A stretch of DNA of 64,000 nt from an uncultured Woeseia sp. (lineage in GTDB: Bacteria; Pseudomonadota; Gammaproteobacteria; Steroidobacterales; Woeseiaceae), in NCBI GenBank assembly GCA_937925605.1, contig CALALV010000003.1, positions 1 to 64,000 of the forward strand, read 5' to 3'. Shown in pieces: positions 8,771 through 17,554 of this stretch. Every line of letters begins with the position of its first letter. The stretch's first letter is position 1. Made by a program: the position numbers and the translations under genes. The notes beneath the pieces are model-generated. The model made no database searches and had not been told where the DNA came from. It saw nothing but the letters and a program-made list of their open reading frames with translations.

Positions 8771-10009
8771 ATGGAAGTCGCCGCCATCCCGGCCGATGAA
8801 AGCGCCCGACTGCAGGCTCTGCAGGAGTACGATACGCTCGACACGGCGACGGAGCGCGCCTACGACGAGCTGACCGAACTGGCGGCGGCAATCTGCGGCG
8901 TGCCGATTTCGCTGATCTCCCTGGTCGACAGCGACCGGCAATGGTTCGAGTCGTACCCCGGGCTCTACGTGCGCTAGAGGCCTCGCGACGTGGCGTTCTG
9001 CAGCCACGCGATACTCCGGGACGAGATCTTCGAAGTATGCGACAGTTCCGCGGACGCGCGTTTCGCCGACAACCCGCTGGTGACCGGCGCACCGCGGGTC
9101 ATCTTCTATGCCGGCGCACCGCTGGCGACGCCGGCCGGGCAAAAAGTCGGCACGCTGTGCGTCATCGATCACAGGCCGCGCAAGCTGGACGATCACCAGC
9201 GCAACTGCCTGCGCGCGATCGCGCGCCAGGTCGTCTCGCTCATGGAGTTCCGCAAGGCCGTGCGCGAGCGCGATGCGCTCGCGGCCAGCAATCGGCAGAG
9301 CGCTGCGTGGATCGAGCGTCGCAAGAAGGAGCTCGCGCGCTTCGCCTACCGTTGTTCGCACGAGCTCCGGGCACCGGCCATCCAGTTGCACAACCTAGCG
9401 AAGCTGCAGGCCGAAGATCTCACGCGGGGCCGCGGCGAGGACCTGCTGGCCAATGCCGCTCGCCTCGAACGCATCAGCGCCCAGTTGCTGGCATTCATCG
9501 ACGGCATCGTCGAAGTCGGCCGGGCAGAACTGGTCGGCTCGGCCACGCAGGCAATAGACTTCGAACAGCTCGTGCGCGAGGCCTCGGAGCAGGCCAGCAC
9601 GCTGCTCGGCAACCGCGAGGTCGCGCTGGAGAGCGAGGTCGCCGTTACGCGCCCCGTGCGGAGCGAGTACCTGCGCCTGCGGCAAATGCTGGCCCACTTG
9701 GTCAGCAACGGCATCCGCTACGCGGACCACGAACGGCCCGCGCCTTTCGTGCGCATCACGGTACGCGACGACGGGGACGACGCGGTCGCGCTGACCGTCG
9801 AGGACAACGGGCTCGGCGTCGCGCCCGAGGACCAGCCGTACTTCTTCGACCTGTTCCGGCGCTTCCACCCGGAGGTCAGCGCCGGCAGCGGCGTCGGCAC
9901 GACGATCGTGCGCAAGCACGCGTTCGCGCTGGGCGCAGAGGTCGACCTCGCCAGCAGCCGCGCCGGCACTCGCGTCACGGTACGCCTGCCGTCGAGCCCG
10001 GAGGCCTGA
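8771..10009 (+). pseudogene. GAF-histidine kinase interrupted by an in-frame TAG
   Basis: One reading frame of 413 codons encodes a GAF-domain histidine kinase but has an amber codon at 8975-8977. The first part (68 residues) is a GAF N-terminus ending in QWFESYPGLYVR; after the stop the same frame continues RPRDVAFCSHAIL. In the family this junction is continuous (VRETPRDVAFCSHAIL-like), so the TAG sits where a Glu codon is usual and one base change explains it. The kinase part is intact: H-box CSHELRAP, N-box HLVSNGIRY, EDNGLGV and GSGVGTTI. Restart at GTG 8990 could still make a kinase with a truncated GAF domain. It sits 12 bases after one receiver gene and four before another, within the operon. 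A sequencing error or amber readthrough is also possible. Confidence 0.8.
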
Positions 10010-10013
10010 CCCG

Positions 10014-10439
10014 GTGGCCACGACGACCCTGCTGCTGGTCGACGACAGCGACGTAGATCGCTACATCACCCAGCGCCTGCTGACGAAGGCCGGCTGCGAT
10101 GCGCGGATCGTCGAGGTCGAGAACGGCCGCGAGGCGCTGGACTGGCTCCGCGACAACCGGATACCGGCGGACGACGGGCTCCTGATCCTGCTCGACCTGA
10201 ACATGCCGGTCATGGGCGGCTTCGAATTCCTGCTGGAATTCGCGGCGCTGCGCGAGCAGCGCGTCGACCTGCAGCCAGGTGTCGTCGCCGTGCTGTCGAG
10301 CTCCAACCACCCGGACGACCTGCACCGCTCCGGCGCCTTCCCGTTCGTCTGGCGGCACCTGGTCAAGATGCCCACGGTCGACGCGCTCGCCGACATCGTG
10401 CGGCAGGCGCGCACCTGCACGGGCCGCGCCTACGCCTGA
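10014..10439 (+). CDS. single-domain response regulator, Rcp1-like
   Basis: A 141-residue stand-alone receiver with VDDSDVD at 9-15, phosphoacceptor D61 in LLDLNMP, a LSSSN segment at the conserved Ser/Thr position, and a conserved Lys near the end (HLVKMPT). It starts at GTG 10014, supported by GGAGG at 10000-10004 with nine bases of spacing. It is the last gene of the plus-strand operon and overlaps the 3' end of the convergent FAD oxidase by 10 bases. It is the likely receiver for the upstream GAF-kinase; if that kinase is dead, this regulator may be orphaned. Confidence 0.88.
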   Translation: MATTTLLLVDDSDVDRYITQRLLTKAGCDARIVEVENGREALDWLRDNRIPADDGLLILLDLNMPVMGGFEFLLEFAALREQRVDLQPGVVAVLSSSNHPDDLHRSGAFPFVWRHLVKMPTVDALADIVRQARTCTGRAYA

Positions 10440-11821
10440 GCCGCGGGTTCGCCGACGACCTTCCCCGGGTTCAGGATGTCGCCCGGGTCCAGCGCGCGTT
10501 TCAGCATCCGCATCGCTGCGATTTCCTCGGCGCTGCGCGACAGCGGCAACCAGCGGCGTTTCGCCCGCCCGATGCCGTGCGCCGCCGAGATCGCGCCGCG
10601 ATACGGCCCGAGGGTTTCGTACACGGCCGCCTCGATCGCTTCCCGCTCCGCGGCGTCGGCGGCACCGAGCACCGACACGTGCAGGTTGTTGTCGCCGAGG
10701 TGGCCGAAAGCCGCGAGCTCGGCTTGCGGCACGCACGCCACGACGGCCGCCTCCAGGCGGTCGACGTAATCGCCGACATCGGCGACCCTCAGGCTGACGT
10801 CGAAATTCTGGGCCCGGCTGACGATCCATTCGACGTCGTGGCGAATTGCCCACAGCGCCTCCCGTTCCTGACCGGACTTCGCGATGACGCCATCCGCGAC
10901 CCGCCCTTCGCCGATCAGCGCTTCCATGACCGCCGCGAACGCCGCGTCGTCGCCGGCCGGCTGCGTGCCCATGGCCTCGACCAGCACGTAGCAGGCCGAA
11001 CCCGGCGCCAGCGGTGCAGGCCGGCCGGCCGCGGGCGCAACGACCCGCCCGTAGAAGCTGTTCCACATGACCTCGAAGCCGGTCAGCGTGTGCCCCAGCG
11101 CGCTGCGCACGGCGGCGAGCACGGCCACGACGTCCGCGTAGCGCGCGCAGGCGAGCAAGGCGACGTTGTGCGACGCCGGCCGGACCGCGAGACGCATGAC
11201 GACGCGGGTAACGACCCCGAGCGTGCCCTCGGTGCCGACGAACAGCTGCTTCAGGTCGTAGCCGGAATTGTTCTTTATATAGCGGTTCATCGACGACAGT
11301 ACCGTGCCGTCGGCGAGCACCGCCTCCAGCCCGAGCACCGAGTCTCGGGTCATCCCGTAGCGGATCACGCGCGTGCCGCCCGCGTTGGTCGCGACGTTGC
11401 CGCCCAGCGTGCAGTTGTCGCGTGCGCCGATGTCGACCGGGTACAGGAGCCCGGCGGCCTCGGCCGCTTCCTGCGCCGCGCGCAGCGTCACGCCGGCGCC
11501 CGCGGTCAGGGTCTGCGCCGTGCGGTCGACCTCCTCGATCCGGTCGAGGCGCGCCAGCGACAGCGCCAGGTCGGCCGGTTCGGTCGCGCAGGCCCGGACC
11601 AGGTTGGTCACGCCGCCCAGCGGCACGACCCGCTGGCCGGCGTCGCGGCAGGCCGCCAGCACGGCGGACACCTGCGCCGTGTCCGCCGGGCGCACGACGG
11701 CGCGTGCCCGGCACGGCTGGTGGGTGTCCCAGGCGGGCGGCGCCGCGGCGGCGACGGCGCCCGGCACGACGTGGCGGGCACCGACGATCCGTTCGAGGGT
11801 TTCCATGAGGTCCGCAGGCAT
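10430..11821 (-). CDS. FAD-linked 2-hydroxyacid oxidase/dehydrogenase (GlcD-like)
   Basis: A 463-residue flavoprotein of the GlcD / D-lactate / D-2-hydroxyglutarate dehydrogenase family. The PCMH-type FAD domain is visible (VVRPADTAQVSAVLAACRD, VPLGGVTNLV, NCTLGGNVATNAGG, RYGMTRD), followed by the FAD-oxidase C-terminal domain with the HGIGRAK segment and LDPGDILNPGK at the end. It should oxidise a D-2-hydroxyacid and pass electrons to an acceptor; the substrate is unclear. It is divergent from an aldehyde dehydrogenase, which suggests a shared oxidation pathway. The start could be ATG 11821 or ATG 11806. Confidence 0.85.
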   Translation of the reverse strand: MPADLMETLERIVGARHVVPGAVAAAAPPAWDTHQPCRARAVVRPADTAQVSAVLAACRDAGQRVVPLGGVTNLVRACATEPADLALSLARLDRIEEVDRTAQTLTAGAGVTLRAAQEAAEAAGLLYPVDIGARDNCTLGGNVATNAGGTRVIRYGMTRDSVLGLEAVLADGTVLSSMNRYIKNNSGYDLKQLFVGTEGTLGVVTRVVMRLAVRPASHNVALLACARYADVVAVLAAVRSALGHTLTGFEVMWNSFYGRVVAPAAGRPAPLAPGSACYVLVEAMGTQPAGDDAAFAAVMEALIGEGRVADGVIAKSGQEREALWAIRHDVEWIVSRAQNFDVSLRVADVGDYVDRLEAAVVACVPQAELAAFGHLGDNNLHVSVLGAADAAEREAIEAAVYETLGPYRGAISAAHGIGRAKRRWLPLSRSAEEIAAMRMLKRALDPGDILNPGKVVGEPAAQA

Positions 11822-11880
11822 GGCTGGTCCGCGCGCGAGAGGCCGGCCCTACTCTAGCGGCCCGCCCTGCCGGCCGCCAC

Positions 11881-11967
11881 GCCCGCTGAGAACGAAGCCC
11901 GGGCATGCGCTGTGCGCCGGGCCGCGGCGCCCGCTGAAAACAAGACCCGGATTGCGCTATGATGCGC
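11881..11967. repeat. imperfect tandem repeat carrying a promoter-like -10
   Basis: Two related segments, 11881-11917 and 11929-11967, both begin GCCCGCTGA and share a CCCGG core and a GCGCT tail, offset by 48 bases. The downstream copy contains TATGAT at 11958-11963, a good -10 hexamer for the aldehyde dehydrogenase gene at 11990. The arrangement looks like a duplicated promoter or operator segment. No transcription start data are available. Confidence 0.4.
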
Positions 11968-11989
11968 GGCTTCCCCGAGGAGGTCCTGC

Positions 11990-13429
11990 ATGCGCGACTG
12001 GCGCCAGTTCTACATCGACGGCAAGTGGGTGGACCCGGTCGGCGGCCGCTCCCACGACGTCATCAACCCGGCGACCGAAGAGGTCTGCGGGCACATCAGC
12101 CTGGGCAGCGAGGCCGACGCGGACCGCGCCGTCGCCGCCGCCGTCGCCGCGGCGCCGGCCTGGGCGGCCAGCAGCCGCGAGGAACGCCGCGCCCTGCTGA
12201 AGCGCATCCTCGAGGTGTTCGCGCGCCGCCACGACGACGTCGCCCGCGCGATCATGGAAGAGATGGGCGCGCCGTGGAAACTCGCGAAGCACGCGCAGGC
12301 CGCGAGCGGCCCGCAGCACATCGGCGCCGCGTACGAGGCCCTCGAGACCTTCGCCTTCGAGGAGCGCCACGGCACGACCGCGATCGTCAAGGAGCCTATC
12401 GGGCCGGCCGCGCTGATCACGCCGTGGAACTGGCCGATCAACCAGGTCGCGGTCAAGGTTGCGCCGGCCCTGGCTGCCGGCTGCACGATGGTCCTGAAGC
12501 CGAGCGAACTGGCCCCGTTTTCCGCGATGATATTCGCCGAGATCCTCGACGAGGCGGGCACGCCGGCGGGCGTATTCAACCTCGTGCACGGCGACGGCCC
12601 GACCGTCGGCAGCCGGCTGGCGACGCACCCGGACATCGCGATGGTGTCGTTCACCGGGTCGACGCGCGCCGGGATCGCGGTCGCCCAGAACGCGGCACCG
12701 ACGGTCAAGCGTGTCGCCCAGGAACTCGGCGGCAAGTCGCCGAACGTCATCCTCGATGACGCCGACCTCGCCGTCGCGGTCAAGGGCGGCGTGCGCGGCT
12801 GCTTCGACAACTCCGGGCAGTCCTGCAACGCGCCGACGCGCATGTTCGTGCCCCGCAAACTGCTGGGCCAGGCGAACGAGATCGCCCTCGCAACGGCAGG
12901 CAAAACGGTCGTCGGCGACCCGGCGGCCGAGGGCACGCACCTGGGGCCCGTTGTCTCCAAGGCACAGTGGGACAAGATCCAGGGCCTGATCCAGGCCGGC
13001 ATCGACGAGGGCGCGACGCTGCTGGCCGGCGGTACCGGGCGGCCGGACGGCCTGCCGCGCGGCTACTACGTGCGTCCGACCGTGTTTACCGACGTCGACA
13101 ACGGCATGACGATCGCTCGCGAGGAGATCTTCGGGCCCGTGCTGTGCATCATCCCCTACGACAGCGAGGAGGACGCGATCCGGATGGCCAACGACACGCC
13201 CTACGGCCTGTCCGGCTACGTCAGTTCGTCGAACCTCGAGCGGGCCCGGCGCGTGGCCGCGCGGCTGCGTACCGGGATGGTCCACATCAACGGCGCAGCC
13301 CTCGACGCGCAGGCCCCGTTCGGCGGCTACAAGCAGTCCGGCAACGGCCGCGAGTGGGGACCGCACGGCATCGACGAATTTCTCGAGCTGAAATCGGTCT
13401 ACGGCTTCGAGGCACGCAAGGCCGGCTGA
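11990..13429 (+). CDS. NAD(P)-dependent aldehyde dehydrogenase
   Basis: A 479-residue aldehyde dehydrogenase of normal family length. Key residues are visible: N147 in TPWNWP, the general base E245 in QELGGKSP, the catalytic C279 in GQSCNAPTR, the cofactor segment FTGSTRAG, and EEIFGPVL near the C-terminus. GAGGAGG a few bases upstream of the ATG is a strong ribosome-binding site. It converts an aldehyde to the carboxylate; the substrate is not resolvable. It is divergent from the FAD-linked hydroxyacid oxidase. Confidence 0.92.
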   Translation: MRDWRQFYIDGKWVDPVGGRSHDVINPATEEVCGHISLGSEADADRAVAAAVAAAPAWAASSREERRALLKRILEVFARRHDDVARAIMEEMGAPWKLAKHAQAASGPQHIGAAYEALETFAFEERHGTTAIVKEPIGPAALITPWNWPINQVAVKVAPALAAGCTMVLKPSELAPFSAMIFAEILDEAGTPAGVFNLVHGDGPTVGSRLATHPDIAMVSFTGSTRAGIAVAQNAAPTVKRVAQELGGKSPNVILDDADLAVAVKGGVRGCFDNSGQSCNAPTRMFVPRKLLGQANEIALATAGKTVVGDPAAEGTHLGPVVSKAQWDKIQGLIQAGIDEGATLLAGGTGRPDGLPRGYYVRPTVFTDVDNGMTIAREEIFGPVLCIIPYDSEEDAIRMANDTPYGLSGYVSSSNLERARRVAARLRTGMVHINGAALDAQAPFGGYKQSGNGREWGPHGIDEFLELKSVYGFEARKAG

Positions 13430-13554
13430 GGAAGCCGACCCCGGGGCCGCGGGCTGCGACGACGCTCGTCGCCCGGCGCCCTCCTGCAGACACACGAGCC
13501 CGGCCGGCTCTTGCGCGCCGGGCACTTCCCGAACCCTGAAATGGACACCTGTAG

Positions 13555-14910
13555 ATGACCGCACGCGCACAACTGATCCTGCTCGCCGTCCTCGCCAGCA
13601 TCGCCGCCAGCGGCTGCGTCGAGAGTTCGCGCGAGGAAGCCACCGGCAAGGCGGCGATCCGCGCCGTCAACGCGATCGTCACGGCACCCGACGTGGCGTT
13701 CCGGATCGAGCAGCGCACGCTCGGCAACATCGGCTACGGCAGCTCCACCCAGGCACAGCGCTACGACGACCTGTCCTATACCTTCAACTTCGATGTGACG
13801 ATTCCGGGCGAGACCAATGCGCGCCGGCTGGCGTCTCGTTTCCTCGACGTCGTCCGCGACACGGACTACCAGTTCGTGCTGGCCGGACCGAGCGTTGACG
13901 ACGCCGAGATCATCCTCTGGGAGCAGCCCGAACGCGCGTGGGACGGCAGCGAGACGGTCTTCGAACTGAATTTCGCGAACCTGAACAACAGCACCGGGCC
14001 GGTCGACTTTTACGTCGCCGCCGACGGCGTCGCGCCGGCGGCCGGCAGCGAGGCAGCGACGGTCGCGAACGGCGAGCGGGAAGGCCCGGTCGAATTCCCG
14101 GAGGGCGATTACGTCGTGACGATCACGCCCGCCGGCGACCCGCAAACGATCCTGTTTCAGTCACCGGTTCGCAACTACCAGCCGGCCTCGACCGACACGC
14201 TGATGCTGCTGGACGCGGACCCCTCGCGCACCGGCGCGCTGGGCGTAAGGCTCGTCACCGCCGCCGGCGACAGCATCGAGTATGGCGATCCGCGCTTCCC
14301 GGCACTGGGTCGCGTGCTGCACGCAGCCGTCGGGATCGGCAACGTCGACCTGGCCGAGGACGACGACTTCGCCAACCTCGTGGCCGCGGACCTGGCCTTC
14401 GGGGAACTGTCCGCGGACACTCCGCTCAGCAGCGGGACCAACAGCTACACGTTCACGGACGCGGGCAATGCGGGCGCGGTGATCGCCGAGGCCGACGAAG
14501 CGATCACGCTCGGCTTTTTCGAGACGCTCGTGCTCGTCGGGCCCGAGTCCGACCCGGACGTCGTCAACTACGTCGGCATCCGGCGGGGCTTCTCGACCAG
14601 CGGCCGGGTCGGTTTCGTCAACCTCGACTCGGGCCGCGACACGATCGACGTTTACCTGCTGCCCGCCGGCACGGCGGTCGACGGCGCGGTGCCGTCCAGC
14701 GCGTTCCTGGCCTTCACCCAGAGCACGGGCTTCGGCGCCGTGGAGGCGCGGGAGTACGAGCTGACCGTGACCGAGAGCGCCGACCAGGAAGCGATCCTGG
14801 CGGGGCCTGAGCCCGTCACGGTCGCGAACGGCGACGTCGTCGAGATCTTCGTCCTCGAGACGGCCGATCCCAACGTGCTGTCGATCGAGGTCGTCAGGAA
14901 CGCGCCCTAG
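13555..14910 (+). CDS. secreted lipoprotein with repeated beta domains (DUF4397-like)
   Basis: A 451-residue protein with an N-terminal signal and the lipobox IAASGC, so lipidation at the cysteine is expected. The remainder contains two or three repeats of about 100-120 residues, with recurring phrases such as VDFYVAADG / IDVYLLPAG and EGDYVVTITPAGD / EYELTVTESAD. These resemble DUF4397-type beta-sandwich repeats. No catalytic motif is seen. It is probably an outer-membrane or periplasmic protein of unknown role. The aldehyde dehydrogenase lies upstream at 125 bases, and co-transcription is uncertain. Confidence 0.75.
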   Translation: MTARAQLILLAVLASIAASGCVESSREEATGKAAIRAVNAIVTAPDVAFRIEQRTLGNIGYGSSTQAQRYDDLSYTFNFDVTIPGETNARRLASRFLDVVRDTDYQFVLAGPSVDDAEIILWEQPERAWDGSETVFELNFANLNNSTGPVDFYVAADGVAPAAGSEAATVANGEREGPVEFPEGDYVVTITPAGDPQTILFQSPVRNYQPASTDTLMLLDADPSRTGALGVRLVTAAGDSIEYGDPRFPALGRVLHAAVGIGNVDLAEDDDFANLVAADLAFGELSADTPLSSGTNSYTFTDAGNAGAVIAEADEAITLGFFETLVLVGPESDPDVVNYVGIRRGFSTSGRVGFVNLDSGRDTIDVYLLPAGTAVDGAVPSSAFLAFTQSTGFGAVEAREYELTVTESADQEAILAGPEPVTVANGDVVEIFVLETADPNVLSIEVVRNAP

Positions 14911-14983
14911 TTGCCGGACCGGGCGCGGGCGACCGGCGGCAGCGCCGCCAGGGGGAAATCCCGTCGCGACACGGCGCCGGGAT

Positions 14984-15475
14984 TCAGGGACGCCACGGCT
15001 CCGCTTTCGCGATGCCGTCGAGCGCCGCGCTACGCCCGACCGGATCGAGACGCTCCAGCGGCAGGTCGACCAGCCGTCGTACACGCCGCCTGAGCACGTC
15101 GAATGCGCCCGCGAAGGCCGTGTCCGGGTCGGCGTCCCCGGCAGGGTCCGGGATCCCCCAGTGCGCCTTCGTCCCCTCGCCGGGAAACAGCGGGCAGCGT
15201 TCGCCGGCGGCGCTGTCGCAGACGGTGATGACCAGGTCGATGCGCGGACCGTCGGCGAACTCGTCCCAGCTCTTCGAGCGCAGGCCGTCCGTCGCGATGC
15301 CTGCACGGCGAAGCGCGGCCAGCGCATGCGGGTTGGGCTGCCCGGTCGGGTGGCTGCCGGCTGACAGGCCGCGGAAGCGGGGCGTGCCCAGGGCATTGAG
15401 CAGCGCCTCGGCGAGTATGCTGCGCGCCGAGTTGCCGGTGCACAGGAACAGGACCGTAATCGGGGTGGCATTCAT
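14984..15475 (-). CDS. arsC: arsenate reductase, LMW-phosphatase type (ArsC)
   Basis: A 163-residue protein of the thioredoxin-linked arsenate reductase family. The P-loop CTGNSAR gives catalytic C12 and R18; C86 and C94 in ITVCDSAAGERCPLFPG match the resolving cysteines, and WGIPDP is the usual general-acid loop. It would reduce arsenate to arsenite in the cytoplasm. No arsenite efflux gene or ArsR repressor is adjacent, so it is an orphan here. A low-molecular-weight tyrosine phosphatase is the alternative, but the C86/C94 pair favours ArsC. Confidence 0.88.
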   Translation of the reverse strand: MNATPITVLFLCTGNSARSILAEALLNALGTPRFRGLSAGSHPTGQPNPHALAALRRAGIATDGLRSKSWDEFADGPRIDLVITVCDSAAGERCPLFPGEGTKAHWGIPDPAGDADPDTAFAGAFDVLRRRVRRLVDLPLERLDPVGRSAALDGIAKAEPWRP

Positions 15476-15517
15476 CCCGGCAGGATAGCAGCCCGCTGGT
15501 GACAGTGGCGTTGCGCG

Positions 15518-17440
15518 TCAGCCGGCGACCGCGGCGTCGACATAAGCGGCGCGGTCGTTGGCGGCGTCGTGCGCCATCGACTTGACGTTATACATCGCCT
15601 GGTCGGCGACCGATACGAGCTCCCACAGCTCGGCACCGTGCTGAGGCATCAGCGCGATGCCGACGCTCGCCGCGCAGTCGATCTCCTGCCCGGCAATGAT
15701 ATAGGCCTCCGAGGCCGTCTCTACCAGGCGCGAGGCCACGTGCTTCGCGTCGTCCACCGATACGTCCGGCAACACGATCGCGAACTCGTCGCCGCCGAGT
15801 CGTGCCAGCACGTCCTCCGGGCGCAGGCAGTACTCCAGTCGGTGGCCGAAAGCCTTCAGCAGCGCATCGCCGGCCTGGTGGCCGAAGCGGTCGTTGATAG
15901 ACTTGAACTGGTTCAGGTCGAGATACAGCACGGCCGCGCGCGAGCAGCCTGCGATGCAGGCTGTCGCCTCTTTCTCGAATCCACGACGATTGAGCACGCC
16001 GGTCAGCGGGTCGCGCAGCGCATCCTGCAGGATCTTGTTCTCGTTCTGCTTGCGCTGGGTGATGTCGATCAGCGTTACCGAGAAATCCGTGCCCACCGGC
16101 TCGCCGACCACGCGCAGCCAGCACTCGGCGTCGCCGTTCTCGACCTGCGTTTCGTAGCTGACGCTGCTGTCGGCATGATCCTCCCGGTCAAAGCGTGCGA
16201 GCAACCGCGCAGGCTCCAGCAGCTCGAGCTTCTCCAGCGGCATGCCGATCAGGCTGGCGCCGCCGGTTTGCAGGTAGCGTTCCGCGGCGCGGTTCGCAAA
16301 GGTGCAGCGGTAGCGCCGCTCGCTGTCGCGGTCGTCGCGCGCGAAGCGCAGGATGCCGTTCGAGGAGTTCTCGACCAGCGAGCGGATCAGGTGCTCGCTG
16401 TCGGCAAGCGCGCGCAGCGCGCGCTTGCGCTGGGTCACGTCGCGACACACGAGCAGTGTGCCCTGCTCCTGGCCCGACGGGCCCTTCACCGGCGCCGTGT
16501 AGACCTCGAAGTAGCGGTCGCGCCGCATGCGCACCGTGTCGGCCAGGTCGTCGTCCTGCAGGTAGTCGCGGAAAACGGCTGCCTCCGGGATGTCGTTCCA
16601 CAGGTGCTTGCCCGCGAGCTCGCGCTCCGTGCCCTCGAGGAGCTCCTGTGCAGGGCGATTGGCGCTGATAATACGCTGCTCGCGGTCGAGCACGATGATC
16701 GGGTCACGTATGTGATCGAGCAGCGTCTGGTACGCGAGCGGACTGAAATCGTAAACCCTGAGGCGGACGGACAGCCACCAGTACAGCGGCAGCAGCAGCG
16801 TCAGCGTCAGCGACGTGAACGGGAAGTCGTAGGGACCGAGCTCCAGGTAGGTGTTGCCGAAGCTGACCAGCAGCGGCAGCACCGCGGCCAGCAGGAACAG
16901 CTTCACCTTTGGCCGGTGTGCCAGCGCGATGTTCGGCAGGCGGCTCGCGAGCGCGACGACCGAGTAGCCGAACAGCGCGTACGCGTAGGGTGCGTGCACC
17001 CAGGAAAACCACTCGTGCTCGACCGCGTCGGTGAAACGGATCCCGTCGCCGGTGACCTCGACCGCCCAGACCAGGTTGTGCAGCGGGTTCGTAATCGCCA
17101 GCAGCACCGTTGCGACCGGGATCACCGACAGCAGCACGACGAGTCCGCGCGCTGGCGGCCCCGCCGTGTAGTAGCGATAGATGCTGAACAGCGCGACCGG
17201 CACGAAGCCAGCGCCGCAGAACGTGAGCACGCGGCCGATGCCGTACAGGTTCGGGTCGCGCGTGCCGAACGCGAACGCGGAACCGAGGATCATGATGCCG
17301 ACCATGAACAGGAAGTACGAGATCGTCGGGTTTGCCGTTTCGTCCCCGTCGCGCATGACCCGGATCGCCAGCCACAGGTACATGGCCCCGGCGAAGCCGA
17401 AGGTCGTCGGCAGCAGCGTGGCGAGGGCCTCGAGCGTCAT
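15518..17440 (-). CDS. membrane 7TM-PAS-PAS-GGDEF diguanylate cyclase
   Basis: A 640-residue protein. The first 230 residues hold about seven hydrophobic helices in the style of the histidine-kinase N-terminal 7TM sensor region. A first PAS (about 237-345), a second PAS (about 350-460) and a GGDEF domain with the motif at 549-553 follow. RPED at 540-543 is a canonical inhibitory RxxD site. It is predicted to make cyclic di-GMP in response to a membrane signal. GGGAGG lies four bases before the ATG on the minus strand. There is no EAL domain. Confidence 0.9.
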   Translation of the reverse strand: MTLEALATLLPTTFGFAGAMYLWLAIRVMRDGDETANPTISYFLFMVGIMILGSAFAFGTRDPNLYGIGRVLTFCGAGFVPVALFSIYRYYTAGPPARGLVVLLSVIPVATVLLAITNPLHNLVWAVEVTGDGIRFTDAVEHEWFSWVHAPYAYALFGYSVVALASRLPNIALAHRPKVKLFLLAAVLPLLVSFGNTYLELGPYDFPFTSLTLTLLLPLYWWLSVRLRVYDFSPLAYQTLLDHIRDPIIVLDREQRIISANRPAQELLEGTERELAGKHLWNDIPEAAVFRDYLQDDDLADTVRMRRDRYFEVYTAPVKGPSGQEQGTLLVCRDVTQRKRALRALADSEHLIRSLVENSSNGILRFARDDRDSERRYRCTFANRAAERYLQTGGASLIGMPLEKLELLEPARLLARFDREDHADSSVSYETQVENGDAECWLRVVGEPVGTDFSVTLIDITQRKQNENKILQDALRDPLTGVLNRRGFEKEATACIAGCSRAAVLYLDLNQFKSINDRFGHQAGDALLKAFGHRLEYCLRPEDVLARLGGDEFAIVLPDVSVDDAKHVASRLVETASEAYIIAGQEIDCAASVGIALMPQHGAELWELVSVADQAMYNVKSMAHDAANDRAAYVDAAVAG

Positions 17441-17554
17441 GCGCCCTCCCCCGCCGGAAAGGCGAGACCGGTATGCATCCGGGAAGTCTAGCGGCTGCGC
17501 TGTCGCGGGTATGCGACGCAGGCCGCATTACGGTAAAACGGCGGCCGGGCGGGC

